A model generated the notes under the pieces. That model searched no databases and had not been told where the DNA came from. It worked only from the letters and a program-made list of their open reading frames with translations. Source: Lasioglossum baleicum (Eukaryota > Arthropoda > Insecta > Hymenoptera > Halictidae). From it: 64,000 nt of DNA. Positions 1 to 13,104 of the stretch are shown piece after piece. Within the stretch, counting starts at the first letter, position 1. Each line of letters opens with the position of its first letter. The translations under genes were made by a program, and so were the position numbers. Location: NCBI RefSeq assembly GCF_051020765.1, contig NC_134932.1, positions 5,208,001-5,272,000 on the forward strand, written 5' to 3'.

Positions 1-3000
1 CCCTTGTGAGCGGCGCTCTTGGGGACACGATGAATCGCGCTCCATTACCCAGAGGCTGGGCTAACATCTCGGTACTCCATTGAGCGATAATAGGCCCAAT
101 TGCTCGACATAATGACGCGAACTATAATAGTATCGAAAAGTCGAGGTAGGGCGGGACGGTGAGGCGGGAGAGCAGGTCGTTTGTATAGGGTCGTCGAGCA
201 ATTGGTCCGAAAGTTGGCTTCAAGATCCGCGTTAATTTCGCAGCGCGTCATCCGTCCTCGGCGGAACGAGGGTCGGGAGAGAGGAGGAGGTGCTTAGGAA
301 ATTAGGAGGAAACTTACGGCAGCTAAGCATCCATTTTCCAGCGGCGTCGGTGTCCGCGTTACTCAGACACGCCGAGGGAGAGAGAGAGAGCCCAGCCTGA
401 CGTCTCATCCGTCTTCCAATGCGCATACGTCCCGGCCAGAAATTACCATTACGATGGATGCCGCTTGGTCTCGAGCGTACGCTCCCCTGCAGCCGAGTTT
501 TATGACAGTTGCTCGGTAATAATGGTCGTCGTACCGCGTCGTGGCGTGGCGCGGTAGCGTGGTCACGAAATTACGTCTTAACGCTGGGACCGGCGTGAAG
601 TGCACGGAAGAGGACGCGAAGGGTTGGCTCCGAGTGGCTCGAGAAAGGGAGAAGGTGGAAGTGGAGAGAGATCGATACGCGACTGGAACGGGGATGAGAA
701 CGAGTGTATGACACCGGCCTATTGTGCGCGATCGAATGACATTAGGGACATTAAACCCGCATCATGAATACTCCCCCCACCGCGGCTGGCGTAGCACTCG
801 AGATATTCTCGTCTTGCATGTCCTCCGGCCTCGTATTAATTAGACGTTGTCTCAGCAGAGACGTCGGCCCAGCGTCCTCGACTGCGCGAGTTCGCACGTA
901 CTCTCTCATTCATTACGTAAACGCGCGTTCTTCATTCACTCTTCGCCCGGCCACTTTTCCCAAGAATTGAACGGCGGATAAGATCCTATCCCGTCTCGCC
1001 TCGGCGCGCCGAGGGGGAGGGAACGGAAGCTTATCTGTGGGGGTTGCGCAAAAACGGCAGAGCCAACCGACGACGATGCCGGGGACACCCCAGGAAATTC
1101 TTTTGCTCTGAAATTATATCGTGCGTCGTTACGCGCGCCGCTGGAATTCCAGCGAGGTCGTTGTCTTTGCTGCGAACATCCGGAGCATGCGAGCGAACGA
1201 TGATACGGCCCGGTGACATTAGCATGGAGACAGCGTGATGGTCTCGCGCAGCCACCCTACAGGTATGCGATGGTTTTCGCGCTTTCCTACACGGGCTACG
1301 TGCCATCGCTACACCCGGTAGTCGCGGCCAATTACGGAATGTCTCGCTAGGTTGTTTTGTAGGCCGTTCTGTATTACCCTATTACGCTACTACCTCTTGG
1401 CATTTCCACGGAGAGCCAGATGGCTCGCGCCGGCCCAGGGATAATTTCGCGAACCGCACTCCTTTCGCGTTCTCGCGTCACTCTTTCCCTTTTCTTTCCG
1501 TTCCGCCCTCGTCTCTCTCCTCCGTCAGCGTTCTCTCTCGCTCTCTTCACGCGTTTCCGCTCCTTCTCCAGCGCACGCGGCGCAAATCCCGTGATCTCTC
1601 TCGTCCAGCGTGAAAATACAAGCGACGGGTCTCGTTACAGTTGAATTGTGCCCGTATTTATTTTGTCCCTCGTTCCGGCGCGATCCACCGCGCCCCACCG
1701 CGCCCGGCTCGGCCGCGGTGCTACGCGTTTTAACGAGTCTGGAAGTGGCTCTCGTGTCCCGTTTAGCATTACCGAATGATAAACAGAGAACGAATGGGAG
1801 TCTCTCGACGGCGACAGTCGTGCGAGGGGATTCTATAGTTTCTCCGGCTCGAGTTTTACGTTTTTGTTTCCCCGATAGAAAATAGGATCGGCGTCGCTGC
1901 CAGAGGTAAAGAGGGGAAGGGAACCGCCGCCGACGCCGCGCGCCACGCCGGATAGATAGGTTTGAGTATCAGTCCTTGAGTAATTTTCCGGCTGGAAAGT
2001 TTTCTCATTTACAGAGAGCCCTAATTTGATCCGCGAGCATTTCACCGACGCACGAACCCGTGGCGATATCGTTGGAGCCCGGCTTGTCGATAAACGTTTC
2101 TATCCGCGGATCCCTGACGTTAAATACAAGCCCGTGGCCGCGGGCCATGCGTTTGTTCGCGATATCGAGATACGTGTTTTGTGAACCGAGGGAAAGATAT
2201 GTATTGCGAGATATCGGGAACAGTTCTTTCCGATAGGAGACAAGAATGAACGAAACTGTTGGCGAAGTGGAAATCTGGTTTGAACGATTGCCGTGAGACG
2301 ATTGCTATTGCGATCAATACGCCGTGCAAAATAAATAAAACTTGACTGTATTAATTGCAAGCCACAGGAACTACACAGACATGTTCCTCTTCTGAATCGT
2401 TGTACGAATTCTAAATTCATTTGTTAAACTTGGTCAAGGAATAGTGCCACCAACACGTTCAACGTGTTCACAGCGCGACAGAGAATAGCCGCTTTGTTTC
2501 AGGATTGGAATGGGAGAGAAATTTGTATCCGAGTTTGCGTCAGATCGAAAGTGTAGCGATTTCGCGGGAGTTTTCGTTGCGATCGTGACAGGATGTTGCT
2601 CCGGCGTAAGGATTTCGACGTTTCCACGCGATTATCCGCCGCGGTGAACATTAGTTGGTGTAATACACGTCCCAGGAACGACGTCGCTAATTTAGCCCAC
2701 GTTCGCGCGTGGGTGGGTGTGTGCAATATTAGAAACGCGGATGGAGCAGTGTGCATATATGTGTGCGCGAGAATTGTTGGGAAAGTGCGACATGGGAGTT
2801 GCGGGGGTGGGCGAGTAGAATAGGAGCGGGGCTCGAACATGTTTGATATTAACTTCGTTTAGCCATACAGTCGAACAATTTTGTCAGTTTGCCGCGCACA
2901 GTGTAAGCAAGTATCGCGGGAAATGATGCATTAATTAGCCGTCGACTATTACGCCGGAAATTATTCTCGAGTACGTAATTTTCGCGAAACTTTTTCGCAG

Positions 3001-3167
3001 CAATCCACGCGTGAGCTCGCCCCCTGCAACTCTCATCGACAACCGGCTTCTCCTCTCGGCGATATTAAAAACTGTTTTACACGGTCGAGAGGGTAGGGAC
3101 GTCATTAAAATTAATAATCAGTCCGAAACGCGAATTTCGTCCGCTCGCTCGTGAGAATTGTAAATTT
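1..3167. other. Non-coding stretch, nothing recognisable
   Basis: GC-rich and CpG-rich DNA with chance frames on both strands. No frame has a recognisable domain or a matching pair of splice signals. Confidence 0.5.
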
Positions 3168-3206
3168 TTCTAACGAACTTGTTTATTTTCTCTGTTACAG
3201 GTAAGC
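3168..3206 (+). other. Candidate recursive-splicing (ratchet) site
   Basis: A CTAAC branch-site match at 3170-3174 is followed by a pyrimidine-rich tract and ACAG ending at 3200, joined without a gap to GTAAGC at 3201-3206. The branch A lies 27 bases before the AG, which is normal spacing. Acceptor and donor fused in this way match the zero-length-exon signal known from long introns of insect genes. It is on the same strand as the MOXD1-like exon and carries the same GTAAGC donor. Nothing open and protein-like follows it, so an ordinary short exon is less likely. It may instead be chance. Confidence 0.4.
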
Positions 3207-5265
3207 ATCCCGTTACGTTTCCCGATTTCCCGAATGAACATAAATGGCGACGGTACGTACCCACCGTTGGCGAATGTTTCGGCGCTGCATGTATCCGGTT
3301 TTTCCCGGTGATACATTTTAATTCAAGCATGGAATTCCGATAAGAGCGCGGCGCGTTCCGAATATCTCGGAACTTTTAAATATCTCAGGACTCGTTCGAA
3401 AGGCAACGACGATCGATCGCGTGTTTCGAATGCCGATCCTATTCCCGAGTAATTGCCGACAATGGAATAATACAACGAAACAGCGGGTGACTTCAATTAT
3501 AGACTCAATGGGAGCCTAAATGGAAATCGCGGTTCTCGTTTTCACGGGACATCGACGCGAGAGAGGTATCACGGCGGTGGCGGGGCCGCGAAAAGAGGCG
3601 GTGTCGTTTTACGTTTTAAATGATACCTTGTTCCGGTCGCGAAAAATATAGCAGCCTTTCCCGAGGCATTTATAATCCGGCGCCCGGCACAGAAATACCG
3701 TTTTATGCCGTGAAAAACGATGCGACGTCCGGGTTAACCAATTTCATCCTCGGAGATCTAATTTCCTGCCGTCAAGATGCGTTACGCTGGGACACCCGTG
3801 TTCCTCTTTATAATACGGCTCGTTTCCCCGTTGTAAACGCGTCAGCCGGAATTGCGTCCTCGTTGTAAATCTCGCTGCATTCTTGCTCCGACCTGGCCTC
3901 GGTGTTGCAGCCCGCGTACACACCGCGCGCAGCCGAGCAATTTAAAGCGCGATTACCCGCCTGGGTTCTTGGTCCTGAGAAACTGCTCGCGAATATTTTC
4001 ATCCCTTATTCGGGGACCTTCATCGGAACGAATGGCACTGCTCGCCGATTGATGGACTCGGCCTCCAAACTTCATCGCTAGAACGTTTACGAAAATTTAC
4101 ATCTTTATAGACAATGCAGAAACACCTGAATTTGAACATTCTACGAAATAACTAGACCGCGGATTTTATGCATTCACATTAGAAATGAGCAGGTATAATT
4201 TAAAGCAGGAGTCAGATTAAAAGAAATTAACAACTTCAATGTACAAGTCCCAGAGATTTGTCGATAATACTGTATAATTGTGTCCATTTCTATTGCACGA
4301 ATGCGTCGTAATCTATTGATCACGTATGAAAAGCAATCAAGCTTGCCGGATACATGAGAAGAGCAATTTCAATGCAGCCGAGAAATTTAATTCTGCATGC
4401 AACGCAACGGGACAACGGAATTTCATAATGTACGACGATGTAAGCTTAATTAGACTTCTAATGTTTCACTCTAATTATACATATGTATATGAAGTGAAAG
4501 TTTCATTGTGGAGATTAACGTGCAATAATCATTTCACGGTTAATTATTCCTGCGCAGGAGAAATTTAAGGATTACAATCCATGAGAATGTAAATGCAACA
4601 CGGTGTGCTTTACGATGCGTGTTTCAATCTGAGCGAATTAATATTCATTTGATCGCGCAGAGTTGTTTCGCTGATGAATAGTACCATCAATTCTTCCCAA
4701 CTGGGACAGAAAATGTTTCATAGAACCATGGGACCTACTCGTGTGAGAGCCAGAAAAAGTTGAATCATCGCTGCCATCTTTGAAAGTGACAGCGGTTCCG
4801 CGCTGTCATAGAACGGAACAGCTTGCAGGAGGATCCTTCATCTTCAAAATGGTTGCAACGTCCCGTTCAATGCGTGTCACTGTCACGCGGACGACTCCTA
4901 CGCGTTTCCATTGTGGCTGGCGCGACGTCATTAAGCAAATGAGAAGAAAGTGGCGCGTATTAGCGCGAGTGTGGGGCGTGGCGAGTAAGCTTCGCGCGAG
5001 TAGAGGCGCGCTCCTCGATCGAGCCCTGGCTCTCGAAATGATTTTCGTCGATTTTTGTTCCTCGTAGCCTTGTGCCCGATTTTTTCTCTTCCTTGCACCG
5101 GCGGCGCTTGCATTCAATTTCGCTGGTGTGCACGGTGCATTCGGGTGCAGCGACGGCCACGCCCCTAGCCCGCACGATCCGCTCCGATCGCTCGGAGCGG
5201 GCGAAACGCTATTTGCACATGCAGCGCCAACGCGGATAATCGCGCGCTGGGACGCGCATGCTAAT

Positions 5266-5281
5266 CGCGCGCGCGCGCGCG
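5266..5281. repeat. CG dinucleotide run
   Basis: Eight alternating CG units in a CpG-rich surrounding; potential Z-DNA former. Confidence 0.85.
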
Positions 5282-7138
5282 AGTTTGCACCGGCCGGCGA
5301 TTATTCCCGATGCCCTCCTCTCGCAAGCGTGAACGCTGTTGGTCGCCTTCGGGACCTTCTCAAAGGAACGACGCCGATTACAATTAATGGACCCGTAATG
5401 GCATGTTAACGGCACTGAGCGCTGCTGGGACGTTACGGCTGATCCGACGCATTAGCCCCGGCTGCTCGATCTATCCTAAATCACGGGCTTCATTAATATT
5501 AGAAAACTCTCAGGCTTCTCGCCACGCTGAATTACACCGACGCGTCGCCTCGCATCGCCGACTCGTAATTTCCATTGCCGCGCATAAACGTTTCGCGAAA
5601 TCAACGTGGTAATGATCCCCGGGAACGGGATTCGAACGAGCGCCGGGTCACGATTAAAAGAACACTACTATTTTACGATCGTCAGTTATTTCATGAAACA
5701 GATAAATTACACGTTCGTAGAAACGAAGAGCTAATCCGGATAATTCGAGCACGAAGTTTCTTATATGTATACACGTGATAATGCACTCGGTAACTGATTT
5801 CTGCAACGTTCGTAATAAGAACTGGAACGGTTCTTTGGTTATCTCGTCGGGAACAAAATATTCCTCCGCTCGCATGCTACTCTCCGCTCTCTATCGGATG
5901 AAGCGACGGATGGATTAAAAAGGAACGGACGCGTGGGAGTGTTTCGAACCAATCTTCTCTGTCGCAGGGATGAAATATGGAGGTCGATGGAGCCGCATCG
6001 GAATCGGATCCCGGTGCCGATCGACGAGACAATGCAGGGGTAGCGCCCCGAGGCTCCCCGTCCAAACACGTTCGATTAATTGGAGCGCGTAAACGCGCCG
6101 CACCACGGACACCGCTTTGAGCGCTTGCTCTCTTTCTCCTCCCCTCTCTTTCACCCTCTGAATTTTACTTATTACTTAACACCATGCTACTCGACATAAT
6201 GACCGTTCCACGTTTGACGTTGAGAACCGCTGCCGTGGTGCACTGTGGCGGCTCCTCGAAAATTGGGTCACGAATTCGCGGATCTCGCCGAGAGCGTTTA
6301 AGAAGCGACGGAGGTTAAAACGCGTCCCGAATCAGGGGTAACGCTGCTTCGTGAAAAGTTCTGCACGCGCGTTCTTTCGCGTCGCGCTTTCGAGTTCGGC
6401 GAAGAGAAAGAGAGAGAGAGAGACAGCTAAGCCCCGCGCGAATTCCGGCTAACGGAAGCGTACGCGTGCTTTTTAATTATCAAGCTACAAGTCGGATGCT
6501 GGAAGCGGCAGCTGTAACTGCAGAGACATCGAAACGCGCGGAAAAACTGGTTTCCGCGAACCCCGGGGAAAAGGGGAGAGACGACACGCTGAAGAGAAGC
6601 CCCGCGAGAATAACGAGCGTCCGTCAAACCGAGACACGCCGCCTGGAACAAGATAAATTCCCGCCGGTCTCCTTAAATTCAATGTAACACTTACCTGCAT
6701 CCCGCGGCATAATGGCTGCTCCAATTACGCGAATTCCGCGTTACTTTACGCCTCTGTGACGACGCGCCGGTGTTAATGCGCCGTTAATACGCGGCGAGAC
6801 TAAGCGCCCAAGCTCGTACGGACCTTATTCTGCTCTGCAGACACTCGCCCCCTTTAAGAACGGCTTGGAACTCGGGTGTATCGTCGTCATGGTCGGCGCA
6901 AAAGCTGCCTTTCCACCCGCCCGGTTGCTCCGCTCCTTGCTGCGAAGAAAACTGCGCTCTCCTCTAATTGTTTTAATGACTCCGCTTTCGTGCGGACGTT
7001 CCGCGCTCTATTCTCTACCGCGGTTCTCTTTTTCCGCTCTCAGCTCCTCTCTCTCTCTCTCTTTCTTTCTCTTCTCATCTGCGTGCTTCCTTCTTCCACT
7101 TATTCCACCGCGCCACCTTTCATCAACGTCCCCATGCT

Positions 7139-7155
7139 CTTCTTCTTCTTCTTCT
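7139..7155. repeat. CTT trinucleotide run
   Basis: Pure CTT repeats inside a pyrimidine-rich stretch at about 7040-7205. Confidence 0.85.
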
Positions 7156-10100
7156 GCCTCGTCTTCGTCTTTCTCTGCACTTCTCAGCCTCTCCTCTCTC
7201 GACCCCCTTCAATGTAGTTAGAACGCTAGCCCGGAGACCTCACTGCGCAAACCTGCCGCTGTAGCTTTCTGCCAAGTGCTCTTTTGCGGTCGGTCGATTG
7301 CTCGGCCCTCCCGACGACCATCGGTGTGTAGTACGTCCACGGTATTTCTTCTGACCGGATTTCCCGGACGCGAATCGTTCCACTCGTTTCAACAACGTCT
7401 TAATTAGGATTTCATTAACCGGCCACGGTCAACCGAGCCGCTCTCTTCTCTTGCCTCGCCTCGCCTCGGCATGGCGTGTCGTTCTTCGGCTTCTTTTAAT
7501 CTTTCATGCTCACTAGAGCCTGACTCCGCGCGCTGCGCTCGTTTTTCCCGTACAGCGAACCGTCGAGTCATCGAGCATTTTTACGCGACATGTCCGCTCC
7601 ATGGGAACGAATTCGCCCCGATACGGGTTTTTGCGCTGACGAATTCAATGCCCCGAGATTGTTAGGGTGGATGGCTTCATTAGACGCCGATGGGGGCAAC
7701 GATCGCCGGCTCTTTGTACGATTCGGCGAAGTTTACGCGAATCTGGCTCTCCGACACGCTATCGGCCGACCGAAGGTTTAAAGAAGCTTTAAAGAATCGA
7801 TGAAGAATATGTTAAGATGCTTTTAAATGTTAATCGTGTTTCATTCTACACGTGAAGAAGGTGGAAAGTGTTAGAGAGTGTCAGTGAAACTAATTATCTT
7901 TCGATGACGATTTTGGACGTATCACGGATGAAGGTACCTCTTCAACCTCGAGACCCCAGCAATTCCACGGCCCAGTTTTTCGTACCGTGCACAGCCGTAA
8001 TTTATCGCCACTAATTTAATCCCGTTCCAAGCACCGCGCGAACGCCGATTGTCCAAGCAAACGGTCTCTCTGGGACACCGTTTAAATCCTGTTACCCGGC
8101 GATAATTCAGGAAAGACGGTTCCTTCGCGTGGAACGGGAATCCCCGTGCGGAGGGCCGCGTCTTTCATAGAGCTCGCCCCGAATTCGTCGGTCCGATCTG
8201 ACTGAGAAGTTGTCGATCGTCGAAGAATTCCTGGGCGGCGGAAGTTCCCCTCGTAACTTGGGCCGCACTCGGCCGAAGTTGTCGCTTTGAAAAGCGAAGC
8301 GGAACGCGCGCGCGCGCGGGATCGATAGACTTACCCGTGCAATAATTCAGCGCATCTCCGCAAAACTAATGCAGGCGACGGGATGGTGGGGGCGAGCCTT
8401 GGAGCGGATAAATCGAGGAGCCGGTTGCCGGTTTCCAGCGCACTTCCTGGCCTACCTCCCCGGTCCCACACGGCACAAAAAGCTGAGCCATCGACGCGAG
8501 GTTACCTTCGGGATCGCCTATTATATCCACATAATCCTCGCTGGGCTGCCTGCTCAGTCTCCGACTCTCTTGTAAGGGGGAGAACGATGAACGGAGAAAG
8601 AAACAGAAAGAGAGAGAGAGAGGGAGAGAGTTGCCAGCACCACCGATCCACCTTTTCTCCGTGGTGTCGCGTCGAAACACACAGACGCGCGCTTTCCCTA
8701 AGCTGGGTCCAGAATCTTTTTCTCCACGCCGCAGCGCAGTTCCCACTTTTGGTCTCGCCACGGAAGGAGAGAGGATTAGGGTTCGTCGTCCACGGTGTCG
8801 AAACTAAGCCCCCGGCCATGATATGGGATTATATACACGGTTGAAATATCGCGCGACCAGCCACCGGCGGTGTATCCATTTCAACCGTTCTGTGTTCTCG
8901 GATCTGCCTCACGTTTCTGCTTTATGTAGCCCCCCTCACGTACCCCCTCCTCCGCCTCCCTCTCGTTCTCTCTCTCGGCCACCGTTTTTCCCGGGCTACG
9001 GCGTTCATGATGCTTCGCCACGGAAATATAGGTTCTCCGCTGATACGTGAATGCCCGACGTAAAAGTCTGCCGATCCTGTTGGTCACGGCAGCCCCGCGG
9101 CGCGTACCCGCCTCCATGAGAATTTAGTATTCCTGGGAAACCGATACGTTCGAACCCGGTGTCAGAAAAATCGAGGGGTAACAGAAGCCCGGTACACGGA
9201 ATCTGCGTAGCCGACGATCATTATCAACCTGATGTACGTGCATTATAGGGTAAACGTACCTTATTTCGGTCCCTACGCAATAGTTAGCCTTCCTGAAAAT
9301 GAAAGACAATGGTCAGGCTATTTTTTAACTTCCAATGTGTACCTTCCTATAAAAAAAGAATTGATTTATTCATTCTTCCATTACACGGATGTGCAATTCC
9401 ATTATTACGGACGTAATACAAAAGATCTTAGTAGTCTAGACAAGACTCGGTAAGAGACTGATCGGAAGCGAATGAAGACTGTCAAAAGAATGCTCGCGAG
9501 AAGAAGAAATCAGCAGGAGATATAGGTTTTGGGTTCTGTAAAGTGGGGGTTGTTTTAATGGCAGATGGAATGTGTCGAACTGAAGATAGAGAGACGAACT
9601 GAAACCCTTAGATTACATGAGATTACTAATGCTAGAGAGAATCTTATCGTTGGTATACAACAGGGTTAAAAAATAAATCCCTAAGATCGGAGGTTGCAGC
9701 CGCCTCGTTTGCCAAAGCAGACCGCAAGTATCTACTTCTCCAACACTCTTGCCGCGACCTATTCTAATTAAAAGGAGAATCGATACCCGTGGTATCCCTC
9801 CGATAAAACGTCACCGATTCCAGGGGATCGACCTTGAAGCTGTCGAGAAGCACAAAGAGCGTCGCGGTTACGTCGTCCAGCCGGCGCGGCGATCCCTATC
9901 GATCGGGGGTTGGAAAAAAAGAGCCCACACTGTTAGAAGAGCGTCAAATATTATCATATCGGTCGGTTGGCGGTCAAAGAGGGAGGAGTACCGGATCAAA
10001 GACAACCAGCCTCGATTCTCCCCACTGTCGGCTCCTATTTTCCGGTGCGCATTTCGCAGTTCCGCAGCGAGGTAGGCGAGAGAGCGGGTCGCGTGTGTTC

Positions 10101-13048
10101 AATATCAACATTGCATTGTGCGAACGCATCGAGGCCCTCCTCCCTCTCGCATGCATATGCGCAGGAATTCGACCCCCAGATACATGTTTACAAAGGAGTG
10201 GCGAAGAACGGGCGTCTTCCAGACAGCGTTGGTATTGTGCTGGCTGGCGCTGCCGGCTTATACTTATGTAATGCGAGCCCTTCACCAATACACAGTACAG
10301 CCCCGGGGCCCATTCTACAGCGGCGCTTAAACAGCCCACAACCCAGAGAGACCCAGCTGCCATTGAACAACGTGTGGCTTGATACCAACAACACACGCGG
10401 ACCGACGGGAAACCACTGCCGCCTGCGAAGATTCTCATCGTACCGTCCAACCGATCCAGTTCTGGACAGATAGCCTGGGATCAGGGCTGCTATCTGGCTT
10501 CAACGAAGTGTCAGGCTGGTCTAAGGGTTCAGCCCAGTTCAGCCAAGGTTCAATCGTTCCCGCACTTTAACTTTTTCGATGACTATGAGGTCTGGTCAGA
10601 AAGGATTACCTTAGATAAAGCGTGTTTATCATATCCTCGTTTTCGAACGATACACTTCATTCACCGAGTCGCAAGTTTTGAGTCATCCACGTCTCGAGCA
10701 GAACCGCTACGTGTTTATATAGTATGTCAAGATTCGAAGAAGGGTTAACGCAGCTACACTGAACCACTATGTTCCACGAAGCGTCTTCGAGGATCTCCGC
10801 TTGATCCAGATAATTGGAGCCTGCCTGATGGCTGGATTTTGTTTCGGAACTGCGAGAACTTTCGAAAAACTTGAGAACGTTGATCCACGGGATTATGAGG
10901 GTTGTATATCTCGCGGCGATGTTTAGCAGAAAATTTGGTACGTTGCAAGATTGAAAAAGTTCGTCCGAGATCATCAGGTATCGGGATTAAGCCAGTGGAA
11001 TAAGTTCGTAATATCCTGTGTCGATTAAGGATTGAAGTTTCTGTGGAAGCGGAGCTTGTTGCCGAATGGCGATTCGGGGGTGAAGCGTTTCCGGCGATTA
11101 ATAATGTATAAAGCGGGGAATGGATTCCGATTCGGTTAATTAGGGAACTGCACGATCCCGGTATGAATATCTTCGTGCGTTGTTTGTCCTACGAAAAGTT
11201 TCCCCCGGTAATAGAGGCGGACAAAGGGTAAGGGGTAGCGCGGGGATGACATTTTTGTAGTAGTTCGCAAAACGGCCGCAATTACGCCGCCTACGGAGGT
11301 TCGTTAACGACCGCTGGTGTTTGCATTGCTAAGAGTCACTTAAAACTAGCCGGTGTTCGTGAAATTTTGAAATTATCAGGGCCCCGAGTTTCCTCGTGAC
11401 CGAAGCAAATTTATGTTAATCCCCCGGTAAAAGTTTTTTCAAGTCGTAAAACTTTATGCTCTCTCCACCGGTTCAACCGGTGTACCCCGACGAATTTAAC
11501 AATTTACTCTGTTCAGCACGTTGACTCTCGAGTAGACGAGACAATTCGATACGAAAATATGCGACAAACAATTGAAAAAGTGAAACAAGAAAGAAGAAGG
11601 AAGAAGAGTCGCAACGAGAGAAAGCCGAACAAGATATCCGAACGAATTTCTGTGATTCGTCCAGCCCTCTAACGCATAAAAACTTAAGCGCTCTCTTTTA
11701 AATTGCAAGCGGCGCCTTTTGTTCCCTTTTCCCCGGCGTTTCCCTTCCCCTTGCATTTTCCAAAGCCTGGAAAATCACGACTGGGCCAGGGGCGAGGCGG
11801 CGACCCTCGCTCTGAAACTCGGAATAATATTTCCGCCCGGGCCATTCAGATTTTAATCAAGTCCGACTGTCAGTGCCGGCGAAGGAAACTTATGCCTGTT
11901 GCAACCAAGATGGCCACGGGGAACGGGGATGGAACTCGCTATCGGGGAATTCATTTACCGAACTTTTTAATTCGATAGAAGGTGGCGCGCGCTCGCGCAA
12001 GCATGTCCGCGCGAAACTTTCCGCGAAATAAAACACGCGTCGTCGATCTATCTTGTCTGCGAATATCGCTCGAACTCGATTAAAAACGAGTCGGCGAGCT
12101 CGTTCCGTCTTTCGCGAGTCCTCGATCAATCAACTGGACATTGACAACATTTTGTTTCGGTAATTACACTTTTAATGGTGTTTCGATGTTGGTTTACAAT
12201 ATAAGACGAGAACCGTTCGACAGTTATCGCGAACATGCACAATTTTTCGCGAGTCTATTGGAACATTTGCGAATCGGGTATACGTAGGTTTTCAAGTGAT
12301 GCAAACCTAGGATGCTGAAGTTAGGAAATAAGATTTGAGTCGAATATCAACGCAGACAAAAATTCATCCAATTAGGCGGCATTCGCAGGGCGAGCGCGGT
12401 CACAGAAAGAACGACACGGCTAATTACTAATTAAGTTTGCGGGTTGAAGCAACCTCGCGATGGATGAGCGCAAATATTTTCAGTTCACGCTTATTAAACT
12501 CGGTTAACGTAATTTCGCGATGTCAACGAAGGAAAGCAACTTCGTCTTAGCCAGCAACAGGTCGGCGAAAAATGCGCGTGGAGGAGGCGTGACCGGATAA
12601 CGCGACACTAAAGCATAATAATGCAGGACATGGAGGGAAGGTACGATAAAAATAAGAGGGTGCAAGGGGTGCCGATCGCGTCGTAGGGTTGATATCGTTT
12701 CGAATGGGGAATTGATAAGGCGCGAATTTAATCGTCGGTGCGGGGGCGGACAGGCGTGTTCCCGGCCGTTTCGGGATCGCGATTGCGGCGCGTTATGCTC
12801 TCGAGATTTCGCGCTGCTTTAATTACTCGCGCGTATTCTCAGTAATGAGGGCTAATTCGAAATAACAATTTACCTATCGTCCGGGGCGCGCAAAGAGCGG
12901 AGATGGTTTCCTCCGCATCGTATTATGCAGTTACGTTTCTTCTCATTTTCTCGCCGGCAGTTTCGCCCAACCTTTAACTATTCGACTTCGCGTCGCGACC
13001 GGTAATTTGGTTTTTATCGCGAGTCTACCATCGAGAAAAGTTTTCGTC

Positions 13049-13104
13049 GCTGGCTGGATGGTTGGCTGGCTGGCTGGGCTGGCTGGTTAGCTGACTGGCT
13101 AGCC
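13049..13104. repeat. GGCT-rich tandem repeat
   Basis: Imperfect tandem GGCT tetranucleotides with occasional GGAT, GGTT and AGCT variants. Confidence 0.85.

Noticed and set aside
5628..5637. GGATTCGAAC, a tRNA B-box-like word on the minus strand.
   Set aside because: The T-stem does not pair, and no acceptor or anticodon arm can be folded around it.
5832..5844. 13-base match to the start of the animal miR-9 sequence (TCTTTGGTTATCT).
   Set aside because: The match stops after 13 bases and no complementary star arm follows within a hairpin distance; chance match.
6681..6700. Strong donor-like sequence on the minus strand (GATGCAG|GTAAGTG), fused AG-GT.
   Set aside because: There is no pyrimidine tract before the AG, so it does not qualify as a ratchet site, and no coding exon ends there.
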